Positions 19,004 through 30,462 are shown, counted from the first letter of the stretch. The stretch: 64,000 bases of DNA from Parietichytrium sp. I65-24A (GCA_012862575.1 BLSF01000042.1:186001-250000), one strand, 5' to 3'. Translations and numbers: made by a program. Notes: generated from the sequence alone by a model not told the origin.

Positions 19004-21498
19004 TTGGGATTTGCTTTGCTCCGACTTGTGCTGCAGTCCACCCCACCTCTCCCACTCATAGCGTTCCCGCTAATTATTCCATGAGCGCTAGTCTCCGCCA
19101 CTTGGCCGGGTAAGAGTATGTCATAGTGGTGCGGTAATTGCTTCTAGCGGCGCCACGAGCCGTACGAATGAGGATGGGCGGAGCGGTAGGATGCCCGTAC
19201 GAATGGGAGGAGGTAGGAGAGTGGGAGGAGTAGGAAGGAGGGGCTTGGAGGTCTAGAGTTTGTGGTAGGCGGAGACGGCAGGGTGGTAGCGGGAAAGGAC
19301 TCGGTATTGCTCGGAGTAGCCGGTGCTAAGGCTTGTGAGGGCCTTGCGTTTTGCACGGGAGGGTGCTATTGATAATGGTAGGCTTGGAATAGGAGTCGGT
19401 GTGAGGGGCGAACCTGCTGGCCGATCTTCTTGCTCACTCAGGCAGCGTCGTGTGTAGGAGGTAGTAACAGAGGCCGTAAGAAGAGTGCACAATTTACTGG
19501 TGACGTCATCAGACGGGGTTTCGTGCTGGTGGCGTCGCCAGGTTCGGAGCGGCGATATGACGTCATCTCTCTATGTCTTGTGTTTTTTGTTTTTTGGGCC
19601 GTAGTAGTGTCTCATAGCACTCGAATATGGCCTGGCTTGTGAGAGGGATCCGGCATGGGAGGGAAAGAGAGAGAAAGAGAGAGAGAGGGAACACGGATGA
19701 GAGGAAGACTCTCGCTCACTCATAATTTTATGCGAGGGTGAACGTGTACTCTTAACAAAACTATAATCACATCTATTCTCCTCTCGGACAAGTTCTCTCC
19801 GAGAATGATCTTCCGTGAGGGAAATTTCAAGTGGCCAACTTGAATTTCTGCGGCCCACAAGCCTACCTGAATCCTTAGATGCTCCTATCCGCCATCGTTC
19901 GTGCAAAACGCATTGCCAGCACTAGTGTCTCTCAGTGTAAACAGTAAGCCATCAAAGAGATTCTTGGCCAGCGATCCTCATCAGCTTTCCACCATTTACC
20001 GTAACTGCTTCCTTACCAAGCTTGCTGCTCCTCCCGCGACCAACACCCACTTCTTCGTCGCTAAGACATAGTTATACAAAAGGGTAGGCGTCGGCTGGCG
20101 TCTCGTGCAAGCGCAAACACGGCGTTGCTTCGTTTGATAGAAAACTCATGGAATACATACAACAAGCAAAACGCACAAGTATAAGTACAAAAAGCAAACA
20201 AAGCGGTCATTGCGTCTGTTGACTGCGGCCCACAGTCGATTCTCTGTCGATTGTATCTTTTCCGCTTTCCGGCTTGGTTCGATGCATTGGTTGATTTCAG
20301 AGGTCTCTCGCGTTTCGTGTGCATGTTCATGTGAATGAAAATGGAAACGTTGCGCTCAAGAAAAGCAGCCTGGTACTGCCAAGACAAGCAAAGAGAGCAG
20401 TAAAGCTCTCTTTTTCTAAGTACTCTGACTAGCTAGTACCGGTAGATCAGTCACGAGATCCATATCACATCGTCAAAATTCAGATTCAGAACTCAAAAGA
20501 AGAGTTTAGATTTCATTTTTTTTTTAAATATTTCGAACCATAAGGTGGTTTTGGAGTGCGCAGACGAATTGCAAAATTAATTCGTTAACTCATTCATGCC
20601 GGAACGACTCACGGTGAGTATGCATGCAGTAGACGACCACTCGTTCCACGAGAATCGATGATCTCTTTGGATCTCTTTGGCAGGCGACCAGAGGAGCAAC
20701 ATGCGATGATGAAGAGCAGAGGGGGAGCAGAGAGCAAACTTGAAGAGCAGCAGACAGGGATGACTGAGCAATCCAAGTTTTGGGAGACGTAAAGAACAGC
20801 AAGATCGCTCAGAGTTCAACAACAACTCCTCTGCCAAAGATCATTCATTCCTTTCGTCAATTGTTTTTGACAGAGAGAAACCAGTGTGCCCACAAATGCC
20901 CACTACTTTCCAATACTAATGCAAAACGACGGCCTCTCCTTGAGTCCCCTCATGTGGGGTGGTTCGCACACTATAATTAACATGTAAAATAAAACAAAAA
21001 ATAGAAAAAGTCATAGTCTTGGCAAGAATTGGCAATTGAGAGTGTAACTACGAGAGAAGCGGCGACAGCGGAAAGGCTGAAAAGAAAAGCAATCAATAAA
21101 TTAATAAAAAGACCTCCGCGACTCAGACTCGAACTTGACTAACTTGAACTTTGAAAGGGTGTGTTTTAACGGTATACTTTAGTGGTATTGGTAGCTCAGC
21201 TCTCCATGTCGAAATGACATCGCTGACGAATGATTTCATGGTGCTCTTTCCTCTTACAACCACGCCATCACTTCGCGCTCCTACCACCTCTGCTAAGTCG
21301 ACAATAGCACCATGGTCCCGTTGCCAGAGGAGTGATTGTGAGACAGAGACAAAGAAGACAGAGACAGAGAGACCGTGAGAAAAGAGAGGACATGGCTGCG
21401 GATCAGTCAATTAGATTGAATTTCATTGGGTGGGTTGGTTTGGATTGGGTCAAAGATCGATCGACCACGACGAAATGGATCTTCAGAACTCAGAAAAG

Positions 21499-21532
21499 AT
21501 CGACGATCGACGATCGATGATCGATGATCGGC
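21499..21532. repeat. GATCGAYGATC tandem array
   Basis: Four to five units of 7-8 bp built from GATCGACG and GATCGATG; the array is close to self-complementary. Confidence 0.9.
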
Positions 21533-24500
21533 CGGCAACGGACCGTTAAACCTCACTCTCTCTTGATTCATCCATTAACATTGAATGATTGGTTGTGAAT
21601 TGTCAACTCGTCACGTCGTCGAGCGATGTCGAGCGAATGGTCTGGTCTGGTCTGGTGTGGCCTCCCGTTGCGAAAGGGAAGCCTTGGCCCACCATTTCCT
21701 GGCAAAAGCTGAACAAGCTGAATGATCACTACTAGTTGGCGATCCCCGCGAGTCAGAGTCTGCGCGTCCTGCAACGTGTCGCTACCGTAGCCGTGACAAG
21801 ATCGCTCGCTGCGTCTATGCGTCTTTGCGAATTTGCGTATATGCGTATGCAGACGCCAGGTTCGCATCACGGCTGAAAATCTCCTCTGTCCATCTCAGAC
21901 TGTGGGAAATCTCAAGTCTGAATTCTAACAGATTGCGATTGTCGGGCCGAGAGACGACACTCGACGACACACGCCGTGTTCAGTGCCCGCACTGTCGATA
22001 TGGTTGGCAAAAGTGGCAAGAGTGCGTTTTGTTTGGCCCTTTCGAGCCAAGTTGACAGAGGGCGGCTCTCACGTTGCTCTTGCATGCTCTTACTCGCAGG
22101 AGGGCGGCCGGCAGGGCCAAGCTCAACGCTCACTTCTGATTTCCTTGATGCAATTGTTGACGGTGTCCTCTGAATGAAGTTGACCACTGGCTCGCACTTG
22201 TTTGAAAAAGAAACGCAGTTGAAACACTTCATTCATTCAAGAAGTCAAGAGGTCATAGGAGGAAGTTAGCCCCGCTCCTCCGCAGCTGGAAGAACGGTGA
22301 GAGCATGTGAGAGCAAATGCTTTCAAGTTTTCTATTTTCATTTTCCGAAAATGTTCATTTGAGCAAAAACATCAACCACCATGTTATTGAATTCACTTGA
22401 ACGAAAAAAGAAAAGATAATCAATCTCGCAGCTTGACGCGTGGCCAAATGACGTCATGCACGCCCAAGCCAAGATATGGTGACGCAACCTCAATCTCCTC
22501 ATGGCCGTGGCCATTATGCACTAAGACAGCGCTAAGATGTAGGGGAAGAAGAAGAATCTGGTCGGGAAAACTGGCTCTGTCGGAAAAACCGGAGGGGGAC
22601 GGTTCAATAGTCGCCAAAAAGTGGACAGAGGCCATGTCCACGTGCCAGTAGCCCCAGACGCGTGAAACGCTAGGAGTCAACGCAATCGTGCAATATCCGG
22701 ACCGCCCGAGCTCAAAATGACCTCACAGCACTCACAGAACTCACAGCGTCATTTCTCAAATACTTAAAAAGAGTCGTGGAAGAGCGAGAAAAGAAACAAA
22801 AGAAACAAAAGATAAGAGGGTGTTTTCTTTATTTTATACATAGACGCCAAGTGGTCGAGCCAAGTGGTCGAGGGATTTTTGTACTGCGAAAAGGACTCAA
22901 AACGTCGAGGAGGTCACTCGCCGGGTCTTGTACATCATGTCATACTTTGCAAAACTGTGAGCTTTCTTTGCAATTGTAAGGCTTCTTTCTCCACCTCAAA
23001 GAGGGACGCTCAGCTCAATTCCAAAACCAGACTGGGCGGCAAAGAGGGAGCACTTTCGCGCAGAGTTCTCCGAGCGCCATTTGCCTCATGAACAACTCAT
23101 TCTATTTATATAAATTTGTACATTGGGAGCGCGCTGACTCGGCACGGCTCCAAATTCAGGAGCGGCCCATCTCCGAGACTACCATCAAATACAAGAGAAG
23201 CAACGAAAGGGTGAAGGAACGTGTGAAGAGACCGGCATCAGTGCTGGCCTGCGAGAGAGAGTGAACAGTTTACTGCAAAATGTATTAAAATGTTCTCGAA
23301 AGCGGAGAGGGAGTGAAAGGGCTTCGAGTTTCTTGTGAAGGCAAAGTTCTGTCAGTGAGAATGTGGGAGTTGTTCTCACCACGTCGTCGGAGTGAGTCCT
23401 TTTCTGGTACCTTGGCGCCGGCTTCCTTGGCGTCATCAACTCATAGCCAGTGTGCTGTACAGCACTAGTCGAAATCTCACTCCCACTGCATCTAGTCCTC
23501 ACTACATCACCGCTATGCGTCGCATTATGTACCCGCGCTGGGACTCTGCTCTACGGACTGGTTAACTTTTGAACTGTCCGCTAAGAGCTGCCCAAGGTTT
23601 CGACTATTGGCGTGGACGTGGACCAAATCTGCGTCTCCTTACTACATTCTACTCGAGTACAGTGTCAGACTATCTACCATAGTAGGATAGAATTAGTACC
23701 CTAATACCCTAATACCTGTGTATGCGTTCGTGTGGCATGTTTCAAATTATTTTGGAAGGAAAGCGAGTCTCTGAGGTCGTGTCATAGCAGTTTCCGAAAA
23801 ATTCCTATTCTGTTCATTGATTGCCTTCAGTCATCCTCAGTCGATCTCCAACCTGTGCAACAACTTGAACCTGTGCAAATCTGTGCAGAGCCGAGGGCTA
23901 CTACAGTGCACTTTTGAATTTGATGAGCTTTCATGGTCGGTCTTGGGCAAACCAGATGCGACAGCACTGGCAAGCGTGGCGTGTATGACTCTTATTCCCG
24001 ACGACACGAGGCGTTGTGCTTGCTGTACTACGCAGTACTGACAGTGAGTACTGTACGAGTAGTGATTACCTGTCTCTCCGACCAGTTTCGATTGCAGCAA
24101 CTGCTCTATCTTGCTGCATTTTGAGAACGCATTGACGTATTGATTGACGTCTTGACTCTCTGACTCTATGCATCTCTATGCACGCCAGCGTCGCAGTTCT
24201 GTACAGATTACGATTGATTACGAGCCAATTAAAAAACAACCGGGCCAGCCGAGTATTGATGACCGACAGTGAGTCACTGCGACAGAGAAAAAAACGAACA
24301 AGACGCGTGGAGCGTGCCATGGCCACGCGCGAGCTCGTTTCCACCACCTCATTCGATCCATTTCGGAATCCCATTTTTCATCAAAATGGAGAGAACAGCT
24401 CCTTGCTCGCCGAGGTTTCCCATACGAATCATATCCCAATTCATATCTCCGTATTCGAATACGCTAGCCGGCCAGGCGCTGAACCCTGCTGAACCACGAT

Positions 24501-24684
24501 CATCAATGATTCCGGTAGCTGGACCGTAGCGAAGGAAATGATCTCAATGACGCTTTTGCGTCTTTTCGTGTCGAGAAGAGATGCCGTCAGGGAACTGACG
24601 TCGTGATGAATGAATTGGGTTATGATTAGAGCCCGGAACTTGCTTGAAAGCGTTTGGCTCTTTATCGACTTGTACGCACTCGTC

Positions 24685-24710
24685 CAGAATTCAGAATTCA
24701 GAATTCAGAG
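24685..24710. repeat. AGAATTC heptamer array
   Basis: Three AGAATTC units with flanking half-units. The same word in inverse form makes the array upstream of VWA8 and also occurs singly at several other places. Confidence 0.92.
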
Positions 24711-25075
24711 ATTTCAGAGGTAAGAAGAAACCCAATTTCGCCACTCCCTTTCATTTTACAAGTGAATCGCTGCACACGCGCGCTCCATGCATCAGCATGC
24801 ACGCGATAAATTGTCTCCATAACAGTCTAATAATGGTAAACAATAACAACTTTGTGCACATGGACATAAAATGCCACCACTGCTCACAACTACGCTCCTG
24901 CAGCGCGTGGTAGCCGTGGAAGAAACAAACGAGTCCTCGGCGCGTACACTTTCCCTCTCTGACAGTCGTCGCGCACTCTTCTCCCGCTTCGCGCGAAGAA
25001 ACGTTCCGCAAAAGAGCTTTGCAAAGTCGCGCTGCGAACATCTGGGCCTCCGAGTGTTTGAGTGTGGAGCGAGGG

Positions 25076-27100
25076 ATGGAGGAGGTGGTGGTGGAAGTTC
25101 GCTGTGGGAAACGAATATTCGTGTGCTCTCCGAGCACGTTGGCAGCTGAGCCAAACAGCTTGTTGCAGTGTGAGTTCCAACGTTTGAGAGAGTCTTCATC
25201 GGGCGTGGTGGCAATTGCAGCAGAAGCGCGGTTAGGAGAGTGCCTTGGTGGAGTGCTGAGGTTCTACGAAACCGGGTCGCTCAAATTTGTGGGTGACTTG
25301 AACTCTGCGCGAAAGTTCGCCGACGCGGCAAAGTCGCTGCGCATGAGCAAGATGCTGCACGCGCTGAGTGAAAAGTTCGGGGCGGATGTGATGGCCACGA
25401 ACGAAGTGGATCCTCCATCAAGCCATGACGAAATCGGTGAGACCCATGAAGCAGGGCGTGAAAGCCATGAAAACGCCGATGAGGAAGGCTTAACAGCGGC
25501 CTTGAAAGACGTAAAACAGCCCAAGACGCCGCCGCCCTCGCCAGCTTCGCCGGCATCTCCTTTTGTTAGTATGGCCGAGTCGGCCGACCTAGTCGTGGCT
25601 GCAAGCGCAGATATGCTGCGAAACGTGGTGAGACGCGACAGTGTTGCGACCGAGTCGTCAGAAAGAACGGAGTGCACCGCTGTATCAGAAAGCGAGGCCG
25701 CAGTAGACGACTCTGGTGACCGGGAGGAGATGATTTTCGATACTTTCATGGCAAGGGTTTCGGAGAGCGAAGAGACGAGCGACCCGGACCTTTCTGCCGG
25801 GTCCAAGGACATTGCCAGCCAAAGAGTTGAAGAAGCAAAGGAGGAAGCCGCGGAATCAGATGCAAATACCGCACAAGCAGACAACGTCGCGGACCTCACG
25901 AAACGAATTGTAGCACTCGAAGACGAACTCAGTGCGCTGGAACTGAAGGGCGGAAGCGTGCCAACCAGGGAAGTAGAAACCAAAAGAGTAGACCTACAAC
26001 GCCTAAAGTATGAGCGAGATCAAGCCATGCTTGTGCAAAGACACTCTGGTCGCAAGCTGGCTTACAATTTATTGGTCGTTGGAGTAACAGGAACTGGCAA
26101 GTCGTCTTCTCTCAACACTCTGTTAAACGACGAAGTATGTCGCGTAAGCGGTGGCCAAGCTCAAGGGACACGCGGGTGCAACATGCAGGACGGCTTCATA
26201 TCAGATGACGCCTTTGTGTCATTCATCGATACTCAGGGGCTCGGCGCGGACACATCGGTAACGGATGCAGAGCTGCTGGCGCAGATTATGATGTCCACAG
26301 AGAGTATAAATAGGATGCGGATTATCAACAATGTGCTGATCTCTTTCGACACCAACACGCGCGCAACTCCGGCAACCATGGCAAATCAGCTGACACTCAT
26401 GGAACTGTTCGGAGAGCTGAGGCAGTCTTGCTTTCTGATTCTCACAAAGTGGAACACGCAGTCGGTCCAAGCGGAGTGGAACGAGCCGTTGAAGAAATGG
26501 ACCAGGAAGTGGCGCCGAGCGAAATCCGTGGAGGACATTACCGAGGATCCTCCCTCGTTCTCCGATATGTACCTAGCGTATTGCGATTATATTATGCGAG
26601 CCATGAACAACAATGAAGACGCAGGGGCATTCTCCAAGATGGGCACGTTTCTGTCGTTTTTCGAGGGTCGGATTCTCTTCATGTGCAACCTGGATGCTCT
26701 TCAATTTGAAGACATGAAGGACGGCGAGCTGGACCCCCACATTGAGAAGATGTACTTTTTCTACCGGCAAAAGGCGTTAGACTCGCTCCGAAACGGCTCC
26801 ACTCAGGTGAAGGTCGAGGAGCTGACGTTCTTGAGGGAAGACAACGACACCCTTCGGCGCGTGGCGAGTAGGCTTGTCATGGCACGCGACGATAAGATCA
26901 GGCAGCTCGAGCAGATTGGGTACGATTCTGAAAAGCGGCTCCGAATGGGCGAAGTGTTCAAGGAGATGGCTTATCAGAATTGCTCCAAGATCGGCTCAAG
27001 CGACTTTAAGGTCAACCCAGGCCCTGCTCACCTCGAGCAGATTGCCAATTTGGCTGGGTTCTCGCAGGAGAACGAAACTGTGGGGTGCACGGTCATGTAG
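25076..27100 (+). CDS. BTB-like plus AIG1-type GTPase with CaaX box
   Basis: A 674-aa single-exon protein started at the first ATG in frame (MEEVVVEV). Residues 1-110 resemble a BTB/POZ domain (VVVEVRCGKRIFVCSPSTL, then LRFYETGSLKF and ARKFADAAKSLRMSKML). Residues 115-290 are acidic and Ser/Glu-rich, probably disordered, followed by a short coiled coil (about 285-325). Residues about 330-580 form a P-loop GTPase: G1 GVTGTGKSS at 336-344, G3 DTQG at 385-388 and a TKWN motif at 457-460 in place of the usual TKxD. This pattern, with a single-copy DTQGLG switch, fits the AIG1/GIMAP/Toc34 group. The last four residues, CTVM (671-674), are a CaaX box with terminal Met, which favours farnesylation, so the GTPase should sit on a membrane. 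A scaffold or immune/stress GTPase role is inferred from the family. It shares strand with the SH3 gene downstream. Confidence 0.82.
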   Translation: MEEVVVEVRCGKRIFVCSPSTLAAEPNSLLQCEFQRLRESSSGVVAIAAEARLGECLGGVLRFYETGSLKFVGDLNSARKFADAAKSLRMSKMLHALSEKFGADVMATNEVDPPSSHDEIGETHEAGRESHENADEEGLTAALKDVKQPKTPPPSPASPASPFVSMAESADLVVAASADMLRNVVRRDSVATESSERTECTAVSESEAAVDDSGDREEMIFDTFMARVSESEETSDPDLSAGSKDIASQRVEEAKEEAAESDANTAQADNVADLTKRIVALEDELSALELKGGSVPTREVETKRVDLQRLKYERDQAMLVQRHSGRKLAYNLLVVGVTGTGKSSSLNTLLNDEVCRVSGGQAQGTRGCNMQDGFISDDAFVSFIDTQGLGADTSVTDAELLAQIMMSTESINRMRIINNVLISFDTNTRATPATMANQLTLMELFGELRQSCFLILTKWNTQSVQAEWNEPLKKWTRKWRRAKSVEDITEDPPSFSDMYLAYCDYIMRAMNNNEDAGAFSKMGTFLSFFEGRILFMCNLDALQFEDMKDGELDPHIEKMYFFYRQKALDSLRNGSTQVKVEELTFLREDNDTLRRVASRLVMARDDKIRQLEQIGYDSEKRLRMGEVFKEMAYQNCSKIGSSDFKVNPGPAHLEQIANLAGFSQENETVGCTVM

Positions 27101-27922
27101 GTAATTAAGATACTCATCCATGTACAGTGCCGAGCCTCTGCGCCATGTCTGTAATCGTAGTTTTCGTAACCTTGAACATAAATGGAACTTTGATATTGTT
27201 GTATTCGATTGAAAGGACCCGCTCGCCCAAGAGTAATTCTGAACTTTAGAGTGGAAATTGTATTTGACATCCGCCTTGTTTCAGAGCCTGCCTCTTTTAC
27301 ACGAGGTACTGACTACCAGTGCTACTGATGAATGATAGTACTCGGCTCTTCATCAGCCAGGGTTTGTTTCCACTGCATTTCGTGGCTGCACTGTGCCACG
27401 ATCATTTAGACGAGGCTCGGAACGTTCAACTGAACGCGCGACGGCCCGCACAATGCACATGGATGTCCAACCTTGTACTAGTACTCCAATCTTTAACCTT
27501 CGATTGCAAAAAAAGTTCAAGCGCGCAAATAGTCGGCAACTAAACTCTTTCTCGCCCCGCATTAAAACTTCGCACTGTCTCATTTCCTGTTTTCTCTTCC
27601 CACTGCGGCTCCACGATTACTCCAAACATCTCCAAAAAAGAGACTAATTCTGAGAGATTCTGAGAAGAAAGAAAGCAAAGAAAGAACAGATTAGAAAGTG
27701 GAAGAAGGAACTTACTTAGGTACGGTGACTGAGATGATCTCTAATCGACCAAAAATAGCTTCTGAACTGCTCAATACCAAAAACCTCTAGCGCGAATTAT
27801 CTTGTCCAACTTGTCTGCAACTACGGCTCCTAACGCGTACTGCTAACAGCCCCGCGCGCCCATGCGCAACACGTTCGCGAACTAACCTGTCAAGTTAAGA
27901 ATTAACGCCTTCATAAATCACA

Positions 27923-27956
27923 CTGAGACTACCGAGACTACCGAGACTACCGAGAC
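27923..27956. repeat. GAGACTACC 9-bp array
   Basis: Three and a half 9-bp units (GAGACTACC), about 150 bp upstream of the SH3 gene start. Confidence 0.92.
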
Positions 27957-28018
27957 AGAAGGACGCGGCGAAAGCGCGACGGACGAAGAGATAAAAGAGA
28001 ACGAAGAGACTTTGCACA

Positions 28019-28080
28019 GAGACAAGACAAGACAACAAACCAAGTCAAGTCAAGTCAAGACAAGACAATACAATACAAGA
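28019..28080. repeat. AAGAC/AAGTC pentamer array in SH3 gene leader
   Basis: A chain of about ten 5-bp units (ACAAG, TCAAG, ATACA variants) ending some 25 bp before the ATG at 28105; probably in the transcript leader. Confidence 0.9.
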
Positions 28081-28104
28081 GAGAGCAGAGATATCTATCT
28101 CGCC

Positions 28105-30462
28105 ATGTCCAAGACTTTCCATTCGATGGGGCTGGCCGAGGCAGTTCGGCGGCGGCAACTCGACGCAGAAGATTCGGACGACGACAGCGACAAGGATGAC
28201 TGGCTCGAAGTCGCAGCCCCGGCGGCGCCAGTGGCCCCTCCGCCACGCAGAAAAGTGGTCTTCCAGGCGCCAGCGAGACCTGCCGCGCGTCCAACCAGAA
28301 GCTTTTTCGGCGCGCCAGCCCCTGAGGAATCCCCCAAACCGCGGCCCATGGAGACGAAATCTGAACCGCCGGTGTTGCCGCCAAAGTTGGAGAAGCGCAT
28401 GCCCAGCATGACGAGCTCCAACGACGCGGGAACGGAGTCTTCGGCGGTGGCGAAGGACGCGGCCGATGACAAATTCGCCAGTGGCTCTGGCTCTGGCTCT
28501 GGCTCGCTTGATACCGCAAGCAAGCCTAGCGTGGCCGTTCCTGCCGCCAGCTCCTCCGCGTCTTCTGCAGCATCTAGTCCAGCGAGCGCCAAGCAAGCGT
28601 CTATCAAGAGCTCGTCGCCGTCGGCTTCGCGCGAGGCAGCAGAGCGCATGCAGGAGCTGGAAGCCCTACGCAACTTACCGTCCGCTCACGTGGGGCAAAC
28701 GCTGGAAAAGTCACACGCAGCGTCCGAGTCGGAGCAGCGTAGGCGCGAGCTTGACGAGATCGCTGCGAGCCGAAAGAATCGCGTCAACATCTTTGAAGAA
28801 AACCTACGCAAGCGCCGTGAGCAGGAGCAGCAGGAGCTGGAAAGGATGCGCTTGGCCAAGTCGAACGAGGTGACCATGCTGCAAAAGCAACGCGAGGAGG
28901 AAGAGAATCGAAGGGCCGCGGATGAAATTGCCGCACGCGAGCGCCAGCAAGCTGAAGAGAATGCCAAACGCGAGCAGGCAGAACGCGAACGTCAGCAAGC
29001 CGAAGAAAGGGCCAGGGAGGAGCAGGCTGAACGTGACCGTCAGCAAGCCGAAGAAGATGCCAAACGCGAGCAGGCAGAACGCGAGCGTCAGCAAGCTGAA
29101 CAGAGGGCTCGCGAGGAGCAGGCAGAACGTGAACGTCAACAAGCCGAAGAAGACGCCAAGCGCGAGCAGGCAGAACGCGAGCGTCAACAAGCTGAAGAAA
29201 GGGCTCGGGAGGAGCAGGCAGAACGTGAACGTCAGCAAGCTGAAGAAGATGCCAAGCGCGAGCAAGCTGGACGTGAGCGCCAACAAGCCGATAGTGTGGC
29301 TGCAACTTTGCCTTATGAAGGTGATGCCCAGGATTCCCAGGACATTTACATTGCGCAGTACGAGTTCCCGGCAGAAGAAGACGACGACCTCAAGTTTGCC
29401 GAGGGCGACCAGCTCCTTCGTCTTGAGATTTTAGACGAGAACTGGTGGAGAGGGCGCAACCTCCGAACTGGTGAGGAAGGAAATTTTCCGCAAAATTACG
29501 TGGTCCCAAGCTCTTCGGAATCCAGGGCTGAGGATGTGTCTCTAGCCAACGAAGAGCAGCAGAGACTCGAACAACAAGAGCGCGAACGACAAGAAAGGGA
29601 AGAGCAAGAACGCCGCGAGCAAGAGGAGCGCGAGCGACAAGAAAGAGAAGAGCAAGAACGCCGCGAGAAAGAGGAGCGCGAGCGACAAGAAAGAGAAGAG
29701 CAAGAACGCCGCGAGAAGGAGGAGCGTGAGCGACAAGAAAGAGAAGAGCAAGAACGCCGGGAGAAGGAGGAGCGTGAGCGACAAGAGTCCGCCGCGCAGA
29801 GCGCCGCGGCGACATCCGCGGGTTCGAACATGTACACAGCTCTCTATGAATTCAAAGGCGAAGAGCAAGACGACCTTCCTTTCGAACCTGAAGACGAAAT
29901 CGTCTTTGTTGAGGAGCTCGATGAGAACTGGTGGCAGGGAAGGAACACTCGCACTGGTGCAGAGGGTAAATTCCCGAAAATTTACGTGGAGAAGAAAGCT
30001 GAGACAGCAAGCACCGAGCAGCAAGCACCTCCTGCAGTAGAGGCAGAGCCTACGCCAGCCGCCGAATCGGAGAAGAAATGGGTGGCACTTTTTGACTTTG
30101 CAAAGGAGGAGGACGATGAGCTTGAAACGAAGCAAGGCGACCTTCTCGAGATTCTCGAAATCTTCGATGATGAGTGGGTTCGTGCTAAAAATCTCTCAAC
30201 CAATTGTGAAGGTGTAATTGCTCGAAACTATATCGGGCCAGCTGCTGATCAACAGAGCACCGAAACGGAGCCCGCTGCAAGTGAAGTGGTGACCTACAAA
30301 GCATTATTCGAATTTAATGGGAATGGTCCCGACGAGTTGTCCTTTGTGGAAAATGAAATTATCGAACTAATCGCCAAAGTGGACGATGCTTGGGGGGAAG
30401 GTCGGATCCAAAACACGGATAACGTGGGCTATTTTCCTCTGAATCACGTGGAGAAAATCTAA
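28105..30462 (+). CDS. Four-SH3 scaffold with two charged-helix arrays
   Basis: A 785-aa single-exon protein started at the ATG MSKTFHSM. Residues 1-200 are Pro/Ala/Ser-rich and probably disordered, with possible SH3 ligands (PPPRRK). Residues about 276-396 are a 16-residue repeat (REQAERERQQAEERAR type) that should form a long charged helix. SH3-1 is at about 414-469 (ALYDY-type AQYEF, ENWWRGRN). A second 16-residue array (ERERQEREEQERREKE) lies at about 486-562. SH3-2 (576-630), SH3-3 (658-712) and SH3-4 (730-785) end the protein; SH3-2 has the NWW motif, while SH3-3 (DEWVRAKN) and SH3-4 (DAWGEGRI) have single Trp. The set suggests an actin-patch, endocytosis or cytoskeletal scaffold; this is inference from multi-SH3 proteins. 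It converges on the amino-acid transporter gene, 335 bp between stops. Confidence 0.88.
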   Translation: MSKTFHSMGLAEAVRRRQLDAEDSDDDSDKDDWLEVAAPAAPVAPPPRRKVVFQAPARPAARPTRSFFGAPAPEESPKPRPMETKSEPPVLPPKLEKRMPSMTSSNDAGTESSAVAKDAADDKFASGSGSGSGSLDTASKPSVAVPAASSSASSAASSPASAKQASIKSSSPSASREAAERMQELEALRNLPSAHVGQTLEKSHAASESEQRRRELDEIAASRKNRVNIFEENLRKRREQEQQELERMRLAKSNEVTMLQKQREEEENRRAADEIAARERQQAEENAKREQAERERQQAEERAREEQAERDRQQAEEDAKREQAERERQQAEQRAREEQAERERQQAEEDAKREQAERERQQAEERAREEQAERERQQAEEDAKREQAGRERQQADSVAATLPYEGDAQDSQDIYIAQYEFPAEEDDDLKFAEGDQLLRLEILDENWWRGRNLRTGEEGNFPQNYVVPSSSESRAEDVSLANEEQQRLEQQERERQEREEQERREQEERERQEREEQERREKEERERQEREEQERREKEERERQEREEQERREKEERERQESAAQSAAATSAGSNMYTALYEFKGEEQDDLPFEPEDEIVFVEELDENWWQGRNTRTGAEGKFPKIYVEKKAETASTEQQAPPAVEAEPTPAAESEKKWVALFDFAKEEDDELETKQGDLLEILEIFDDEWVRAKNLSTNCEGVIARNYIGPAADQQSTETEPAASEVVTYKALFEFNGNGPDELSFVENEIIELIAKVDDAWGEGRIQNTDNVGYFPLNHVEKI
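28930..29292 (+). repeat. 48-bp coding repeat, array 1 of the SH3 gene
   Basis: Repeats of 48 bp (16 codons) encode alternating variants RAREEQAERERQQAEE and DAKREQAERERQQAEE, so the higher-order unit is 96 bp. Differences between copies are mostly silent (GAA/GAG, CAG/CAA). Confidence 0.88.
29566..29786 (+). repeat. 48-bp coding repeat, array 2 of the SH3 gene
   Basis: About four and a half near-identical 48-bp units encode ERERQEREEQERREKE. The DNA copies differ by few bases, more alike than in array 1, which points to recent expansion or gene conversion. Confidence 0.9.

Larger units (their letters stand above)
18782..25075. other. Long gene-poor region
   Basis: 6.3 kb without a gene that I can support. 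Frames of 60-128 codons occur on both strands but none looks like a protein. It contains simple arrays at 18941-19003, 19655-19690 (GA-rich), 21499-21532 (GATCGACG type) and 24685-24710 (AGAATTC type). There are clusters of GTAC-containing words at about 23640-23720 and 24025-24060 and a TATAAA-like run near 23102. I found no tRNA-like cloverleaf or rRNA segment by eye. Non-coding RNAs cannot be excluded. Confidence 0.5.
27101..28104. other. Intergenic, 5' flank of the SH3 gene
   Basis: 1 kb with no gene. It includes a GACTACCGA array at 27923-27956 and, close to the SH3 gene start, pentamer repeats (AAGAC, AAGTC) at 28019-28080. Confidence 0.6.

Noticed and set aside
21121-21180. tRNA-like T-arm (GTTCGAGTC on the minus strand)
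   Set aside because: The five-base stem does not pair and no anticodon arm or acceptor stem can be drawn.
28784-29305. Long antisense frames over the 16-residue repeats of the SH3 gene
   Set aside because: They are repetitive products of the array DNA on the other strand.
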